A program made the position numbers and the translations under genes. From Planctomycetaceae bacterium (GTDB lineage Bacteria > Planctomycetota > Planctomycetia > Planctomycetales > Planctomycetaceae), in the NCBI GenBank assembly GCA_021732845.1, contig JAKFUF010000022.1, positions 62,001 to 126,000 on the forward strand: a stretch of DNA of 64,000 nucleotides, in the 5' to 3' direction. Under the pieces are notes generated by a model. The model saw nothing but the letters and a program-made list of their open reading frames with translations. It had not been told where the DNA came from and did not search any database. This document shows positions 17,501 through 26,787 of the stretch, in pieces; the stretch's first letter is position 1, and each line of letters opens with the position of its first letter.

Positions 17501-18573
17501 ATGTCGGACATTCCAAACCATCATGACCGCTTGTTCAAAGAGGTGCTGACGCGTGTTGACGCCGCTCAGGATGTCGCCCGCCATTACTTTTCACTGCGTG
17601 ATTCCGGGACACCTGTCGCGGATCCGCTCGCTGGCGCTCACTCCAGATCCGCTGGCGGTGTCCCGGAATCTCGCAAGGCTGGCCGCCGGCGATTGTGCAG
17701 CAGTTGAACCTGGAGACTATGGAACTGGTCAAGGATTCGTGGGTTGATCCAGAGCTTCAGGAATACTTCGCCGATGTGCTATACCGGCTGGAATGGCTGC
17801 ACCCGGAAGGCGGGGGAGAGGTCTACCTGTTCATCCTGTTCGAGCACAAGAGCCACCCCGACGCACACACAGCGCTACAGGTGCTGCGGTACATGACGCA
17901 GCAGTGGCATGCGCACGTGAAGACTGGAACATTGCCGCTGCCGTTTATCATTCCGCTGGTGATGTACCACGGGGAGACCCGCTGGACATACCCGCTGACG
18001 TTTGACTCGCTGTTCGGCAAAATTCCTGCGGGCATGCAGGCCTATGTGCCACGATTCTCCTACGAGCTGCTGGACTTGTCGCTGCATTCGTCGCGCGAAA
18101 TCGTGGGCAGTTCGCTGGTTCGCACAGCCTTTGCGGCGATGCATTCCATCTTCGACCCAAACCTGCACGACCGCCTGCCGGAAATCCTGAAAACTCTCGC
18201 CTCCGGGACGCCCTCCGAGGTAAAATTCCTGGCAACGATCGTGCGATACTTCGCCACCGCCAGTACCCTGAATGAATCCCAACTCTCCGCCGCCCTCAAC
18301 GTCTCCTTTCCCCTGCAAGCGAGTACTCTGATGCCAACTCTTGCCGAAACGTGGATGCAAAAAGGCGAGCAAAAGGGAATCCAGCAGGGAACGCACAGTG
18401 GCCAACTGGCGGTGATCATCAAACTGCTAGCCCAGAAGTTTGGCGCGGCGATTGAACCTGCGCATCAAGCGAAGTTGGAGCACCTCTCGCTTGCGGATCT
18501 AGATCGATTGACCGAGGAGTGGCCGAGCATCATGACTTCAGACCAACTTCACCAGTGGCTCGCGCAGCACTGA
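17501..18573 (+). pseudogene. Rpn/PD-(D/E)XK nuclease family gene split by a palindromic insertion
   Basis: Two pieces of one gene lie in different frames. The first (from ATG 17501, after AGGGGA) reads MSDIPNHHDRLFKEVL...VARHYF, the usual Rpn N-terminus. The second resumes at PPAIVQQLNLETMEL near 17683 and continues through SWVDPELQEYFADVLYRL and YLFILFEHKSHPD to the end. Family members run HYF-LPPAI without a gap, so the intervening roughly 90 bases, including a 71-bp nested palindrome (17600-17670), look inserted and shift the frame. The product is probably truncated. Rpn proteins are endonucleases that promote recombination. A GTG at 17695 could restart the C-terminal part. Confidence 0.8.
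17600..17670. repeat. Nested palindromic element inside the Rpn gene
   Basis: Outer arms GATTCCGGGACACC (17600-17613) and GGTGTCCCGGAATC (17657-17670) are perfect reverse complements. Inner arms GCGGATC (17618-17624) and GATCCGC (17646-17652) pair inside them. It resembles a miniature REP-like insertion. Confidence 0.88.
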
Positions 18574-18608
18574 CATCCTCCACTCGCCACGTACAGGTAA
18601 TCGAACTG

Positions 18609-18827
18609 ATGCCAACCCTTGCCGCAACATTGATGCAGCAGGGAACGCACAACGGCCGACTGGCCGTGATCACTGAACTGTTGGCCCAGCAATTTGGCGA
18701 AGCGATTGCTCCCGAACTTCAATCTCAGCTCGAAGGGCTCACGACAGATGACCTGAGCCAATTGACCAAAGAATTGCGGACCATCACGACGGCAGACGCA
18801 CTTCGCCAGTGGCTTGCGGGTCATTGA
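18609..18827 (+). pseudogene. C-terminal fragment of a second Rpn-family gene
   Basis: Just after the first Rpn gene, LMPTLAATLMQQGTHNGRLAVITELLAQQFGEAI...LRQWLAGH repeats the last 75 residues of that gene (LMPTLAETWMQKGEQ..GTHSGQLAVIIKLLAQKFGAAI...LHQWLAQH). No N-terminal or nuclease part precedes it. It is a remnant of a tandem duplication or of recombination at this locus. Confidence 0.8.
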
Positions 18828-18997
18828 AGCCGTTGTCAGCCGCGGGCGTTTGAGCGCATCGACGCGTCGGGTGACGAACTGGCCTCGGCAACTTCAGGAA
18901 CTGACCAGTTCGTCGGGGATGCTTCTGTAAGATGAGGGCGATATGCTGTCGTCCATCGGTCCGTCTCATCCCCCAGACCTGCTGCTGGATCCTCCGC

Positions 18998-20095
18998 ATG
19001 TCCGCGAACGAACCTGTTTCCCGTCGTGACTTCCTGGCGACAACCGCAACTGCCGCTGGTGCGGTCGTTCTGCTCGGGGCTCCGGCGGTCATCACCGCTC
19101 AGAAGACCGACAAGCCCCTGATCGTGGGTGAAGGCGAGCACAAGTTCGAGGTCCAGCACGACTGGCCGCAACTGCCGGACAAATACACCTGGCAGATCAC
19201 GCACAATGTGGCGGTCGACAAGGCCGGAAACCTGTATGTGATCCACGAGGGCCGGGCGGATCTCAAGGATCATCCGTCGATCTTCGTGTTTGACAGCGAG
19301 GGCAAATTCATTCGGGCCTTCGGCAGCCAGTTCCAGGGCGGCGGGCACGGCATCGAGATCCGCGAAGAGGGCGGGCAGGAGTTTTTGTATGTCTGCGCGT
19401 ATCAGATGCGCAAGACCTTCGCCAAGCTGGATCTCAAGGGCGAAACCGTCTGGCAGAAGTTCGCGCCGATGGAATCCGGTGTCTATGCGCCCGAGGAAGA
19501 CTCCAAGCCGATGCAGGTCTGGGGCCGTGACCGGTTCATGCCGACCAACTTCGCGTTCCTCGACGACGGCGGATTCCTGCTGGTCGACGGCTACGGGGCG
19601 TTCTACGTCCACCGCTATGACAAGGATGCCAAGTGGGTCTCCTGCTTTGGCGGCGCGGGCGGTGGCGAAGGGAAGTTCAACACGCCGCATGGCATCTGGA
19701 TCGACAAGCGCGCCGGACGCGAACCGTCGATCGTCGTCTGCGACCGGGCCAACAACACCCTCCAGTATTTCAGCATGGACGGAAAGTACCAGGAGACGCT
19801 CAAGGGGTATGGTCTGCCCGCCAATGTCGAGACGTGGAAGAACCTGCTGGTGGTGCCGGAACTGCATGCCCGGATCACGCTGCTGAACGAGAAGAACGAA
19901 GTCGTGGCTCAACTCGGCGACGACATCGCGCGCGTCAAAGGGCCCGGCGGAGGCGCGATTCGCGGCGACCGCTCCAAGTGGCAGGCCGGCAAATTCGTGC
20001 ATCCCCACGACGCCTGCTTCGCCGCCGACGGCAGCATCTTCGTGGCCGAATGGGTCGCCACAGGCCGGATTTCGAAACTGAAGAAACTGGCTTGA
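18998..20095 (+). CDS. Tat-exported NHL/six-bladed beta-propeller protein
   Basis: A 365-residue protein with a twin-arginine leader (SRRDFLATTATAAGAVVLLGAP) when started at ATG 18998. Repeated propeller strands with NHL character follow: THNVAVDKAGNLYVIHEG, IFVFDSEGKFIRAFG, PHGIWIDKRAGREPSIVVCDRAN, VHPHDACFAADGSIFVAEW. The His residues at each blade entrance fit the peptidylglycine-lyase-like/6-bladed group. In planctomycetes these often act as periplasmic sugar- or sulfonate-processing lyases or binders, but no catalytic assignment is possible. Monocistronic; a family A repeat follows. Confidence 0.85.
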   Translation: MSANEPVSRRDFLATTATAAGAVVLLGAPAVITAQKTDKPLIVGEGEHKFEVQHDWPQLPDKYTWQITHNVAVDKAGNLYVIHEGRADLKDHPSIFVFDSEGKFIRAFGSQFQGGGHGIEIREEGGQEFLYVCAYQMRKTFAKLDLKGETVWQKFAPMESGVYAPEEDSKPMQVWGRDRFMPTNFAFLDDGGFLLVDGYGAFYVHRYDKDAKWVSCFGGAGGGEGKFNTPHGIWIDKRAGREPSIVVCDRANNTLQYFSMDGKYQETLKGYGLPANVETWKNLLVVPELHARITLLNEKNEVVAQLGDDIARVKGPGGGAIRGDRSKWQAGKFVHPHDACFAADGSIFVAEWVATGRISKLKKLA

Positions 20096-20160
20096 GGCAG
20101 CGTAGCGATACGCGACGCGCACGGCACGTTGAATACGTCTCGTAGGGAACGGCTCAATAA

Positions 20161-20255
20161 GAACCACGAATAACACGAATTAAAGCGAGTACGAGGGTCA
20201 CTCTCAGCCTGGATTATTGCCTTTTATTCGTGAGATTCGTGCTATTCGTGGTAAA
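20161..20255. repeat. Family A palindromic intergenic repeat, copy 4
   Basis: Short form: left arm AACCACGAATAACACGAATT, right arm of three ATTCGT units ending GCTATTCGTGG. It lies between the convergent propeller and EutB genes. Confidence 0.88.
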
Positions 20256-20330
20256 ACTTCTAACCGTGCAAGCTAGGTGACGGATGGTCTGCACATTGCT
20301 GGGCGCAGTTTGTGTTGCCGCGATCAGTCG

Positions 20331-21734
20331 TCAGGTCAGCAGGGATTGAATTCCGTCCGTCAGCCGTGACCAGTCGGAGCCGTCGTTGGGGATGAGGCGA
20401 CCTTTCTCAAAAATTCCCTGGCGTTCGAGCCACGCGGCGAATTCGGGGGCGGGTTTGAGATTGAACAGGCTCCGCATGGCCACGGCGTCGTGGAAGCTGG
20501 TGGACTGGTAGTTCAGCATCACGTCGTCGGAGCAGGGCACGCCCATGAAGTAGTTGCAACCGGCGGCGGTGAGCAGCATCAGCAGATTGTCGGCGGAATT
20601 CTGGTCGGCTTCGGCGTGGTTGGTGTAACAGACATCGCACCCCATCGGCAGGCCGAGCAATTTCCCCATGAAATGGTCTTCCAGCCCCGCGCGGATGATC
20701 TGCCGCTCGTCGAACAGGTATTCGGGACCGATGAACCCCACGACACTGTTGACGAGGAACGGATCGAAGACCCGCGCGACCCCATAGGCGCGGGCTTCGA
20801 GCGTCAACTGGTCCACGCCGTGATGCGCCTCGGCCGACAACGCGCTGCCCTGCCCGGTCTCGAAGTACATCACCTGCTGGCCGACCCACGGCACGTCTCG
20901 CGTCGCGTGATGTGCCAATACCTGTTCGCGCCCGGTGCGCAACAGGTCCAGTGTCACGCCAAAGCTGCGGTTGGCGGCCTGGGTGCCCGCAATCGACTGG
21001 AACAACAGGTCGACCGGCGCTCCGCGCTCCAAGGCCGCGAGTTGCGTGGTGACATGCGCCAGGCAGCAGGCCTGCGTCGGGATGTTTAACAAGCCAATGA
21101 GCTTTTGCAGGCTGGACAACACATCCGCCACCTTCTCGACAGACTCCGTCGCTGGGTTGACGCCGATCACCGCGTCACCGCAGCCGTACAGCAAGCCTTC
21201 AAGTGCCGCCAGCAGAATGCCGGCCGGGTCGTCGGTGGGGTGGTTGGGCTGCAGGCGGATGCCGAGCGTCCCGCGTTCGCCGAGCGTGTTGCGGCAGCGG
21301 GAGACATTGCGAAACCGCGCCGCCGCCAGTACCAGATCCTTGTTGCTCATCAGCCGAGCCACGGCGGCGGCCATTTCTGGTGTGACGCCCCATTGCAGGG
21401 CGGCCAGGCCGGCGTCCGCCGTCCGGTCGGAGAGGAGATGCTCGCGAAATTCGCCGACGGTGAGTCGAGCCACGGGTTCGAAGGCGGATTGATCCTGCGT
21501 CTGAAGGATCAGGCGGCTCACGTCATCGGTGTCGGGATCGACGACCGGTTCCGCGAGGATCTGCCGCAGGGTCACATCCGCCAGCGCCAGTTTGGCCGCC
21601 ACCCGCTCGCGCTCGCTCCCCGCTGCCAGCCCCGCCAGCTCATCTCCCGACTTCCGCTCGCTGGCCCTTGCGAGCAGCGTCCGCAGGTCAGGGAACACAA
21701 AGCGTTCGGAACGGAGGGTGGTGGTGTAAGGCAT
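20331..21734 (-). CDS. eutB: Ethanolamine ammonia-lyase large subunit
   Basis: A 467-residue protein matching EutB in length and sequence: LMSNKDLV, FRNVSRCRNTLGERGTLGIRLQPNHPTDD (start and end of a long conserved block), GCGDAVIGVNPATES, and MYFETGQGSALSA. The family is an adenosylcobalamin-dependent lyase that splits ethanolamine to acetaldehyde and ammonia together with the small subunit EutC. No EutC gene lies on either side, nor any microcompartment shell gene. A 60-codon frame ends 19 bases upstream and may be co-transcribed. Either EutC is elsewhere or this is a stand-alone variant. Confidence 0.95.
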   Translation of the reverse strand: MPYTTTLRSERFVFPDLRTLLARASERKSGDELAGLAAGSERERVAAKLALADVTLRQILAEPVVDPDTDDVSRLILQTQDQSAFEPVARLTVGEFREHLLSDRTADAGLAALQWGVTPEMAAAVARLMSNKDLVLAAARFRNVSRCRNTLGERGTLGIRLQPNHPTDDPAGILLAALEGLLYGCGDAVIGVNPATESVEKVADVLSSLQKLIGLLNIPTQACCLAHVTTQLAALERGAPVDLLFQSIAGTQAANRSFGVTLDLLRTGREQVLAHHATRDVPWVGQQVMYFETGQGSALSAEAHHGVDQLTLEARAYGVARVFDPFLVNSVVGFIGPEYLFDERQIIRAGLEDHFMGKLLGLPMGCDVCYTNHAEADQNSADNLLMLLTAAGCNYFMGVPCSDDVMLNYQSTSFHDAVAMRSLFNLKPAPEFAAWLERQGIFEKGRLIPNDGSDWSRLTDGIQSLLT

Positions 21735-21753
21735 GGGTGAAGGCCGGTGAAGG

Positions 21754-21936
21754 TCAGTCCCACCAAAAGTGAAAGAGGTTTTCCTTCACGACCGCGGGCA
21801 GGAAATTCTCCATCGCCAGCTCATCGGAGTAAATCTCCAATCCGCTGTAAATCAACCACGTCTCTTCCGGCTTGCTCTCGTCCACCAGCAGGCGGACCAT
21901 CTGGAGAATTTCCTCCTCGGTGCGCAAGAGAATCAA
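21754..21936 (-). CDS. Small hypothetical protein upstream of eutB
   Basis: About 60 residues if started at the TTG at 21936, which follows an AAGGAGG box by 16 bases. It ends 19 bases before eutB on the same strand. The sequence is compact and acidic (TEEEILQMVRLLVDESKPEETW, read in parts, then FLPAVVKENLFHFWWD), unlike the Arg/Pro-rich translations of non-coding frames here. The frame stays open upstream, but with random-looking composition. No family recognised. Its position suggests translation with EutB. Confidence 0.55.
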   Translation of the reverse strand: MILLRTEEEILQMVRLLVDESKPEETWLIYSGLEIYSDELAMENFLPAVVKENLFHFWWD

Positions 21937-22150
21937 GCCTGTGGCCCGGACGCCTCCTTGAGATCTTCCACCAAGTCTGCCCGGCCTCTTCGGGCGACCT
22001 GTGCTTCCCAGTTTCCTGGTCGTTTCGGGTCTCTCCGTGAGACCTCTGGAAACACCCGTGCGATCGCGTTTCCGCTTTCCCCAATCCGCCCTGCCGCCTA
22101 CAATCACCGGATTGGTTCACAGTTTTCTGCCTCCGGGATGTTGTCGCTCA

Positions 22151-25100
22151 ATGACTTTGGCTCGAGCCTTAGAGGATTCCTTCCGCGGGGACATCCGGTT
22201 TCGCGGTGCCTCGCTTTTCAAAACTGAACGGGTGACGATCACACGGGTGTCTCCCGAGTCTGTGCTGGCCCTGGTTCAAGACGGGGTGGAATATTCGACG
22301 CAGATTGGCCGGAATGAAGGAGCCGCCCAGCTCTCGTGCACCTGCGCGCAGCCTGGAAAGCCGGCCGTCAATTGCAAGCATCTGTGGGCCACGATCCTGA
22401 CGATCGACGCCGGCGGTCTGCTGACCGGCACGGTCCGGCCGGGGTTCATCCCGCCGTTTGCCACCGAAGCCGAAACCGGTCCGGCGTCCGACGACTATTG
22501 GGACGGCGACTCGAACCGGGACGTATTTGTCCCACCGGCGCGGACGCGGGTGGCGCGGGAGGCCGAACCGGTCGTACCGTTGCGCGGCTGGGAGGCTCAG
22601 TTGCGTGGCTTGGGCACCGGGATGGCAGCCACGGCCGACCCGGCGGCGGCCGCACCCAAAGAGCGCGAAGTGTTTTACGAAGTCGACATTTCCCAAAGTC
22701 GCGACCGCAAGATGCTGGTGCTGCAGACATCGCAGCGGCAGCGGCGGAGCAACGGCCAATGGGGCAAGCGCAAACCCCTGAAGCTGCGGCAGGGACAGAT
22801 CGAAAACCTGGAACGCGACGACGACCGCCGCATCCTGGCGTACCTCACCGGCGGCGTGCCCGAGCGGCCAACGTGGTTCAACCAGTCGGAAGGGCAGTCC
22901 AGCGTCTTCCGCTACTACCTGTCGTTCAGCCTGGCGGAGATGCTGCTGCCGGTCCTCTGCCAGACCGGCCGGCTGTGCCTGCTTGAAGAAGACCAGGACA
23001 CGCTGTCGATTCTCGAATGGGACGAAGGACCAGCCTGGGAGCTGTGCCTCAACGTGGCCAACAGCACCGCGGCTGTGGCCTCCGTCGAAGTCATTGCCGA
23101 CGAAGACGATGAAGACACGGAAGAGAACGACGACTTGCCGGAAGAAAGTGACGCCGAAGCCGAGGCCGATGCGGCCCGGGATGCGGCGGAAGATGGTCTT
23201 GATGAGGTGGCCGAAGCGCCGGCCCCTGTCACGAAAGCGGAGCCAGTCGAACCGGAGTGGCTGGTCAACGCCAGCCTGCGCCGTGGTGACGAAATTCTGT
23301 CGCCGCAGGAATTGACGCTGGCGGTTCCCGGCGGGTTTCTGATTGCCCGCGCCAAGGTGTCGCGGCTCGAAGACTTTGGCGCGTTCGAGTGGATCTCGCT
23401 GCTCAAGCCAGACGGAGCGGTGAAAGTCCCCATCGACGAGGGACGCGACCTGGTCGACCGGCTGCTGGACATGCCGCAACTGCCGCGGCTGGAACTGCCG
23501 CCGGATCTGAGGCTGGAAGAAGTCCGCACGACGCCCGTGCCGCATTTGACGCTGCACACGCCGCGCGGCGTGCGGTGGCAGCACGAACGGCTGCAGGGGG
23601 AAATCAGCTTCGCCTACGACGGCGCGCGTGTCCGCAGTTCCAGCCCGCAGGGGGCGATCGTCCAGCGCGACGTGGGCCGCTGCCTGCTCCGTGACCGGCC
23701 GCAGGAAGACAACGCGATGGTCGGCCTGGAACCCATGGGCTTCAAGCGACTGTTGAACCCGCACCGCGGCCCATATGATGTCGAAATTCCGGCAAAAATC
23801 CTCGGTCCGGCGGTCCGCGGACTGATCAAGGACGGCTGGCAGGTTCACGCCGACGGCAAGCAGGTCCATCAGGCCGGCGCGATGAAGTTCGAAATCAAGT
23901 CGGGTCTCGACTGGTTCGAACTGCATGGCCGCGTCGATTTCGAAGGCCGGACGGTCGGCTTCCCGGAACTGCTGTCCGCCCTGGCGCGCGGCGACTGCAC
24001 CGTCCGCCTCGACGATGGTTCGCTCGGAATCCTGCCGGAAGAATGGTTTAAACAGTTCGGACTGTTGTCCGGCCTGGGCGTCTCCGAAGGCGACCATGTG
24101 CGGTTTGCCCAGAACCAGGTGGGGCTGCTGGATGCCCTGCTGATGGCGCAGGAAAGCGTGCAGGTCGATGCCGGCTTCGAACAGCTTCGCGAACGGTTGA
24201 AGTCGTTCACCGGCATCAACACCACTGTCGAACCCGAGGGGTTTACGGGAGAACTGCGGCAGTACCAGCGCGAAGGCTTCGGGTGGCTCCGGTTCCTGGA
24301 AGACTTCCGCTTCGGCGGGTGTCTGGCCGATGACATGGGCCTCGGCAAGACGGTCCAACTGCTGGCCCTGCTGCAGGACCGGCACAACCGCGAAGACATC
24401 CACCTGCCGTCGCTCGTGGTCGTCCCGAAGTCGCTGATCTTCAACTGGAAGCAGGAGAGCGCCCGCTTCACGCCGCAGATGCGCGTGATCGAGTACATCG
24501 GCCTGCATCGCACGCGGCTGCGAAAAAAACTGGCGAAATGCGACATCGTGCTGACCACCTACGGCACCATCCGCCGCGACATTCTGCAACTGAAGGATCA
24601 GGCGTTTGACTACGTGGTGCTTGACGAAGCACAGACGATCAAGAATGCCGGCTCGCAGGTTGCCAAGGCCGTGCGGCTGCTGAAAGCCCAGCACCGGCTG
24701 GCGCTGTCGGGCACGCCGATCGAGAACCGCCTCGGTGACCTGTGGTCAATCTTCGAATTCCTCAACCCCGGCATGCTGGGCCGGGCCTCGGTCTTTCGGA
24801 CGCAGACCTCCGAAGGCGGCGATGCCGAATCGCGGACGCTGCTCTCGCATGCCCTGCGGCCGTTCATCCTCCGCCGCACGAAGCGGGAAGTCGCCCGCGA
24901 CCTGCCCGAAAAGCTCGAGCAGACCGTCTACTGCACCATGTCGAAGCCACAGGAGGCGCTGTACAACGAACTCCGCGACCATTACCGTGGGTCACTCCTC
25001 GGCATCATCCAGAAGCAGGGACTGGCCAAGTCCAAGATCCATGTTCTGGAAGCCCTGCTGCGTCTGCGGCAGGCGGCCTGCCACCCTGGTCTCTTGGATC

Positions 25101-25627
25101 CCGCCAAGGCGGACGATGCCAGTGCCAAGATGGACGTCCTCAGCCTGCAATTGCAGGACCTGCTGGCCGAAGGTCACAAGGCGCTGGTGTTCTCGCAGTT
25201 CACCAGTTTCCTGGCGCTCGTCAAGCGGCATCTCGACGAGAAGAAGATCCCCTACGAGTACCTCGACGGCCAGACCCGCGACCGCCGCGAACGGATCGAG
25301 CACTTCCAAACCGACGAGAAGTGCGGCGTGTTCCTGATCAGCCTGAAGGCCGGCGGCCTGGGTCTCAACCTGACTGCCGCCGACTACGTGTTCCTGCTCG
25401 ACCCGTGGTGGAACCCCGCCGTCGAAATGCAGGCAATCGACCGGGCGCACCGCCTCGGCCAAACGCGGCAGGTCTTCGCCTACCGCCTCATCTGCCGCAA
25501 CACGGTGGAAGAAAAGATCGCCGAACTGCAGGGCCGCAAAAAGGACCTCGCCGACGCGATCCTGCAGGCCGATAACAACGTCATTCAGGACCTGTCGGCG
25601 GAGGATATTGAACTGCTCCTGTCGTAG
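22151..25627 (+). CDS. SWIM zinc finger/SNF2-family DNA helicase
   Basis: A 1158-residue protein from ATG 22151. A SWIM-type zinc motif is near residues 60-75 (CTC...CKH). A long insertion with an acidic low-complexity run (DEDDEDTEENDDLPEES) follows around residue 320. The C-terminal half is a full SNF2 ATPase: motif I DDMGLGKT, DEAQ box in VLDEAQTIKN, LSGTPIENRLGDLWSI, and motifs V-VI in KAGGLGLNLTAADYV and DRAHRLGQT. Bacterial SWIM-SNF2 proteins of this build move along DNA or RNA-polymerase complexes. Its gene stands alone and precedes a peptidase gene by about 60 bases. Confidence 0.96.
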   Translation: MTLARALEDSFRGDIRFRGASLFKTERVTITRVSPESVLALVQDGVEYSTQIGRNEGAAQLSCTCAQPGKPAVNCKHLWATILTIDAGGLLTGTVRPGFIPPFATEAETGPASDDYWDGDSNRDVFVPPARTRVAREAEPVVPLRGWEAQLRGLGTGMAATADPAAAAPKEREVFYEVDISQSRDRKMLVLQTSQRQRRSNGQWGKRKPLKLRQGQIENLERDDDRRILAYLTGGVPERPTWFNQSEGQSSVFRYYLSFSLAEMLLPVLCQTGRLCLLEEDQDTLSILEWDEGPAWELCLNVANSTAAVASVEVIADEDDEDTEENDDLPEESDAEAEADAARDAAEDGLDEVAEAPAPVTKAEPVEPEWLVNASLRRGDEILSPQELTLAVPGGFLIARAKVSRLEDFGAFEWISLLKPDGAVKVPIDEGRDLVDRLLDMPQLPRLELPPDLRLEEVRTTPVPHLTLHTPRGVRWQHERLQGEISFAYDGARVRSSSPQGAIVQRDVGRCLLRDRPQEDNAMVGLEPMGFKRLLNPHRGPYDVEIPAKILGPAVRGLIKDGWQVHADGKQVHQAGAMKFEIKSGLDWFELHGRVDFEGRTVGFPELLSALARGDCTVRLDDGSLGILPEEWFKQFGLLSGLGVSEGDHVRFAQNQVGLLDALLMAQESVQVDAGFEQLRERLKSFTGINTTVEPEGFTGELRQYQREGFGWLRFLEDFRFGGCLADDMGLGKTVQLLALLQDRHNREDIHLPSLVVVPKSLIFNWKQESARFTPQMRVIEYIGLHRTRLRKKLAKCDIVLTTYGTIRRDILQLKDQAFDYVVLDEAQTIKNAGSQVAKAVRLLKAQHRLALSGTPIENRLGDLWSIFEFLNPGMLGRASVFRTQTSEGGDAESRTLLSHALRPFILRRTKREVARDLPEKLEQTVYCTMSKPQEALYNELRDHYRGSLLGIIQKQGLAKSKIHVLEALLRLRQAACHPGLLDPAKADDASAKMDVLSLQLQDLLAEGHKALVFSQFTSFLALVKRHLDEKKIPYEYLDGQTRDRRERIEHFQTDEKCGVFLISLKAGGLGLNLTAADYVFLLDPWWNPAVEMQAIDRAHRLGQTRQVFAYRLICRNTVEEKIAELQGRKKDLADAILQADNNVIQDLSAEDIELLLS

Positions 25628-25691
25628 GGTGTGTGTAGCGCGGCGAAACACACCACGCGCGTCTATCGGTCTCCACAAGCAACGGCACTCC

Positions 25692-26774
25692 ATGTCGCTC
25701 TCCGACCTGCACGACGAACTTCAATGTCTGACCAACATGGAGGCCCCCACTGGCTTTGAGGAGCCGGTGCTGCGATACGTCCAAAATGCGCTGGCGGGCG
25801 TGTGCGAGCGGGTGGAAGTCGATGTTCGTGGCAACGTCTATGGGTATCAGCCCGGATCCGATCCCAACGCGCCGCGGGTGATGATCACCGCCCATGCGGA
25901 CGAGATCGGCTTTCTCGTCACCTGTCTCCTCCCCGGTGGCTTTCTGCGGTTCACCAAACTGGGCGGACCGACGGACATGGTGCTGCCGGGCCAGCGCGTG
26001 CGGGTGCTGGGGTCGACCGGGCCTCTGGAAGGAGTGATCGGTGTCAAGCCGGGTCATATTCTGAGTCCTGAAGCCGCGCGGCAGGTGCCCGCCGTGCGTG
26101 ACATGTACATCGACATTGGGGCCGATTCTCCCGAGCAAGCCACGGCTTGGGGCGTGGAGGCTGGCACGCCAGTCGTCTTCGTGGGCGAACTGACCGCCAC
26201 GCGCAACACCCACCGGATGTTTGGCAAAAGTGTCGACAACCGCGCGGGTGTGGCGGCGGTCCTGTGGGCCGCCCGGCGGCTCTCACAACAAGTGCTGCCG
26301 GCCGCGCGGGCGTTTGTGATCGTCGTGGAAGAGGAGGTCGGCCTGCGCGGGGCGGAAGTCGCCACGAAGCATGTGCAGCCCGACGTCGTGCTGGCCATCG
26401 ACACCGTTCCCTCGGGAGGCACTCCCGACCTGCGGGCAGACGATCTGCCCTGGGACATTGGCCTGGGTCCGTTGCTCAAGGTTCGCGAATCCAAGGGGTT
26501 GTCGACCCATGGGCCGCTGCGCAGGTTGATCCGCAGTGTCGCCGAGAAGAACAAAATCCCCCTGCAACTGATCGTGGACACCGCCGGCATCACCGATGCC
26601 ACGTCCGCCCAGCAGGCTGGCGGGCAGGTGGCGGCCGCGGTGCTGGGGCTGGCCCGGCGGTACTCTCATTCCGCCGTCGAGATGTTCGACCTGACCGACC
26701 TGCAGGCCATCATCGATCTGACCTGTCTGACGACTGCCGCGATCACCAGCAAATCCCAACTGATGCGGATTTGA
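25692..26774 (+). CDS. M42 family metallopeptidase
   Basis: A 360-residue aminopeptidase of the M42/glutamyl-aminopeptidase group. Zinc ligands and catalytic residues are visible in order: ITAHADEIGFL (His), SVDNRAGVAA (bridging Asp), VVEEEVGLRGAE (catalytic Glu plus Glu ligand), VLAIDT (Asp) and ARRYSHSAVEM (His). These cytosolic enzymes assemble into dodecamers that trim peptides. The ATG at 25692 is preferred because the domain starts at once; the frame upstream is not conserved-looking. Thirteen bases separate it from the next gene, so the two probably form an operon. Confidence 0.95.
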   Translation: MSLSDLHDELQCLTNMEAPTGFEEPVLRYVQNALAGVCERVEVDVRGNVYGYQPGSDPNAPRVMITAHADEIGFLVTCLLPGGFLRFTKLGGPTDMVLPGQRVRVLGSTGPLEGVIGVKPGHILSPEAARQVPAVRDMYIDIGADSPEQATAWGVEAGTPVVFVGELTATRNTHRMFGKSVDNRAGVAAVLWAARRLSQQVLPAARAFVIVVEEEVGLRGAEVATKHVQPDVVLAIDTVPSGGTPDLRADDLPWDIGLGPLLKVRESKGLSTHGPLRRLIRSVAEKNKIPLQLIVDTAGITDATSAQQAGGQVAAAVLGLARRYSHSAVEMFDLTDLQAIIDLTCLTTAAITSKSQLMRI

Positions 26775-26787
26775 GAGGCAGGCGATC

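Noticed and set aside
22169-24694. 841-codon minus-strand frame inside the SNF2 helicase gene
   Set aside because: It is the mirror of a well-recognised helicase, and its composition is of the shadow type.
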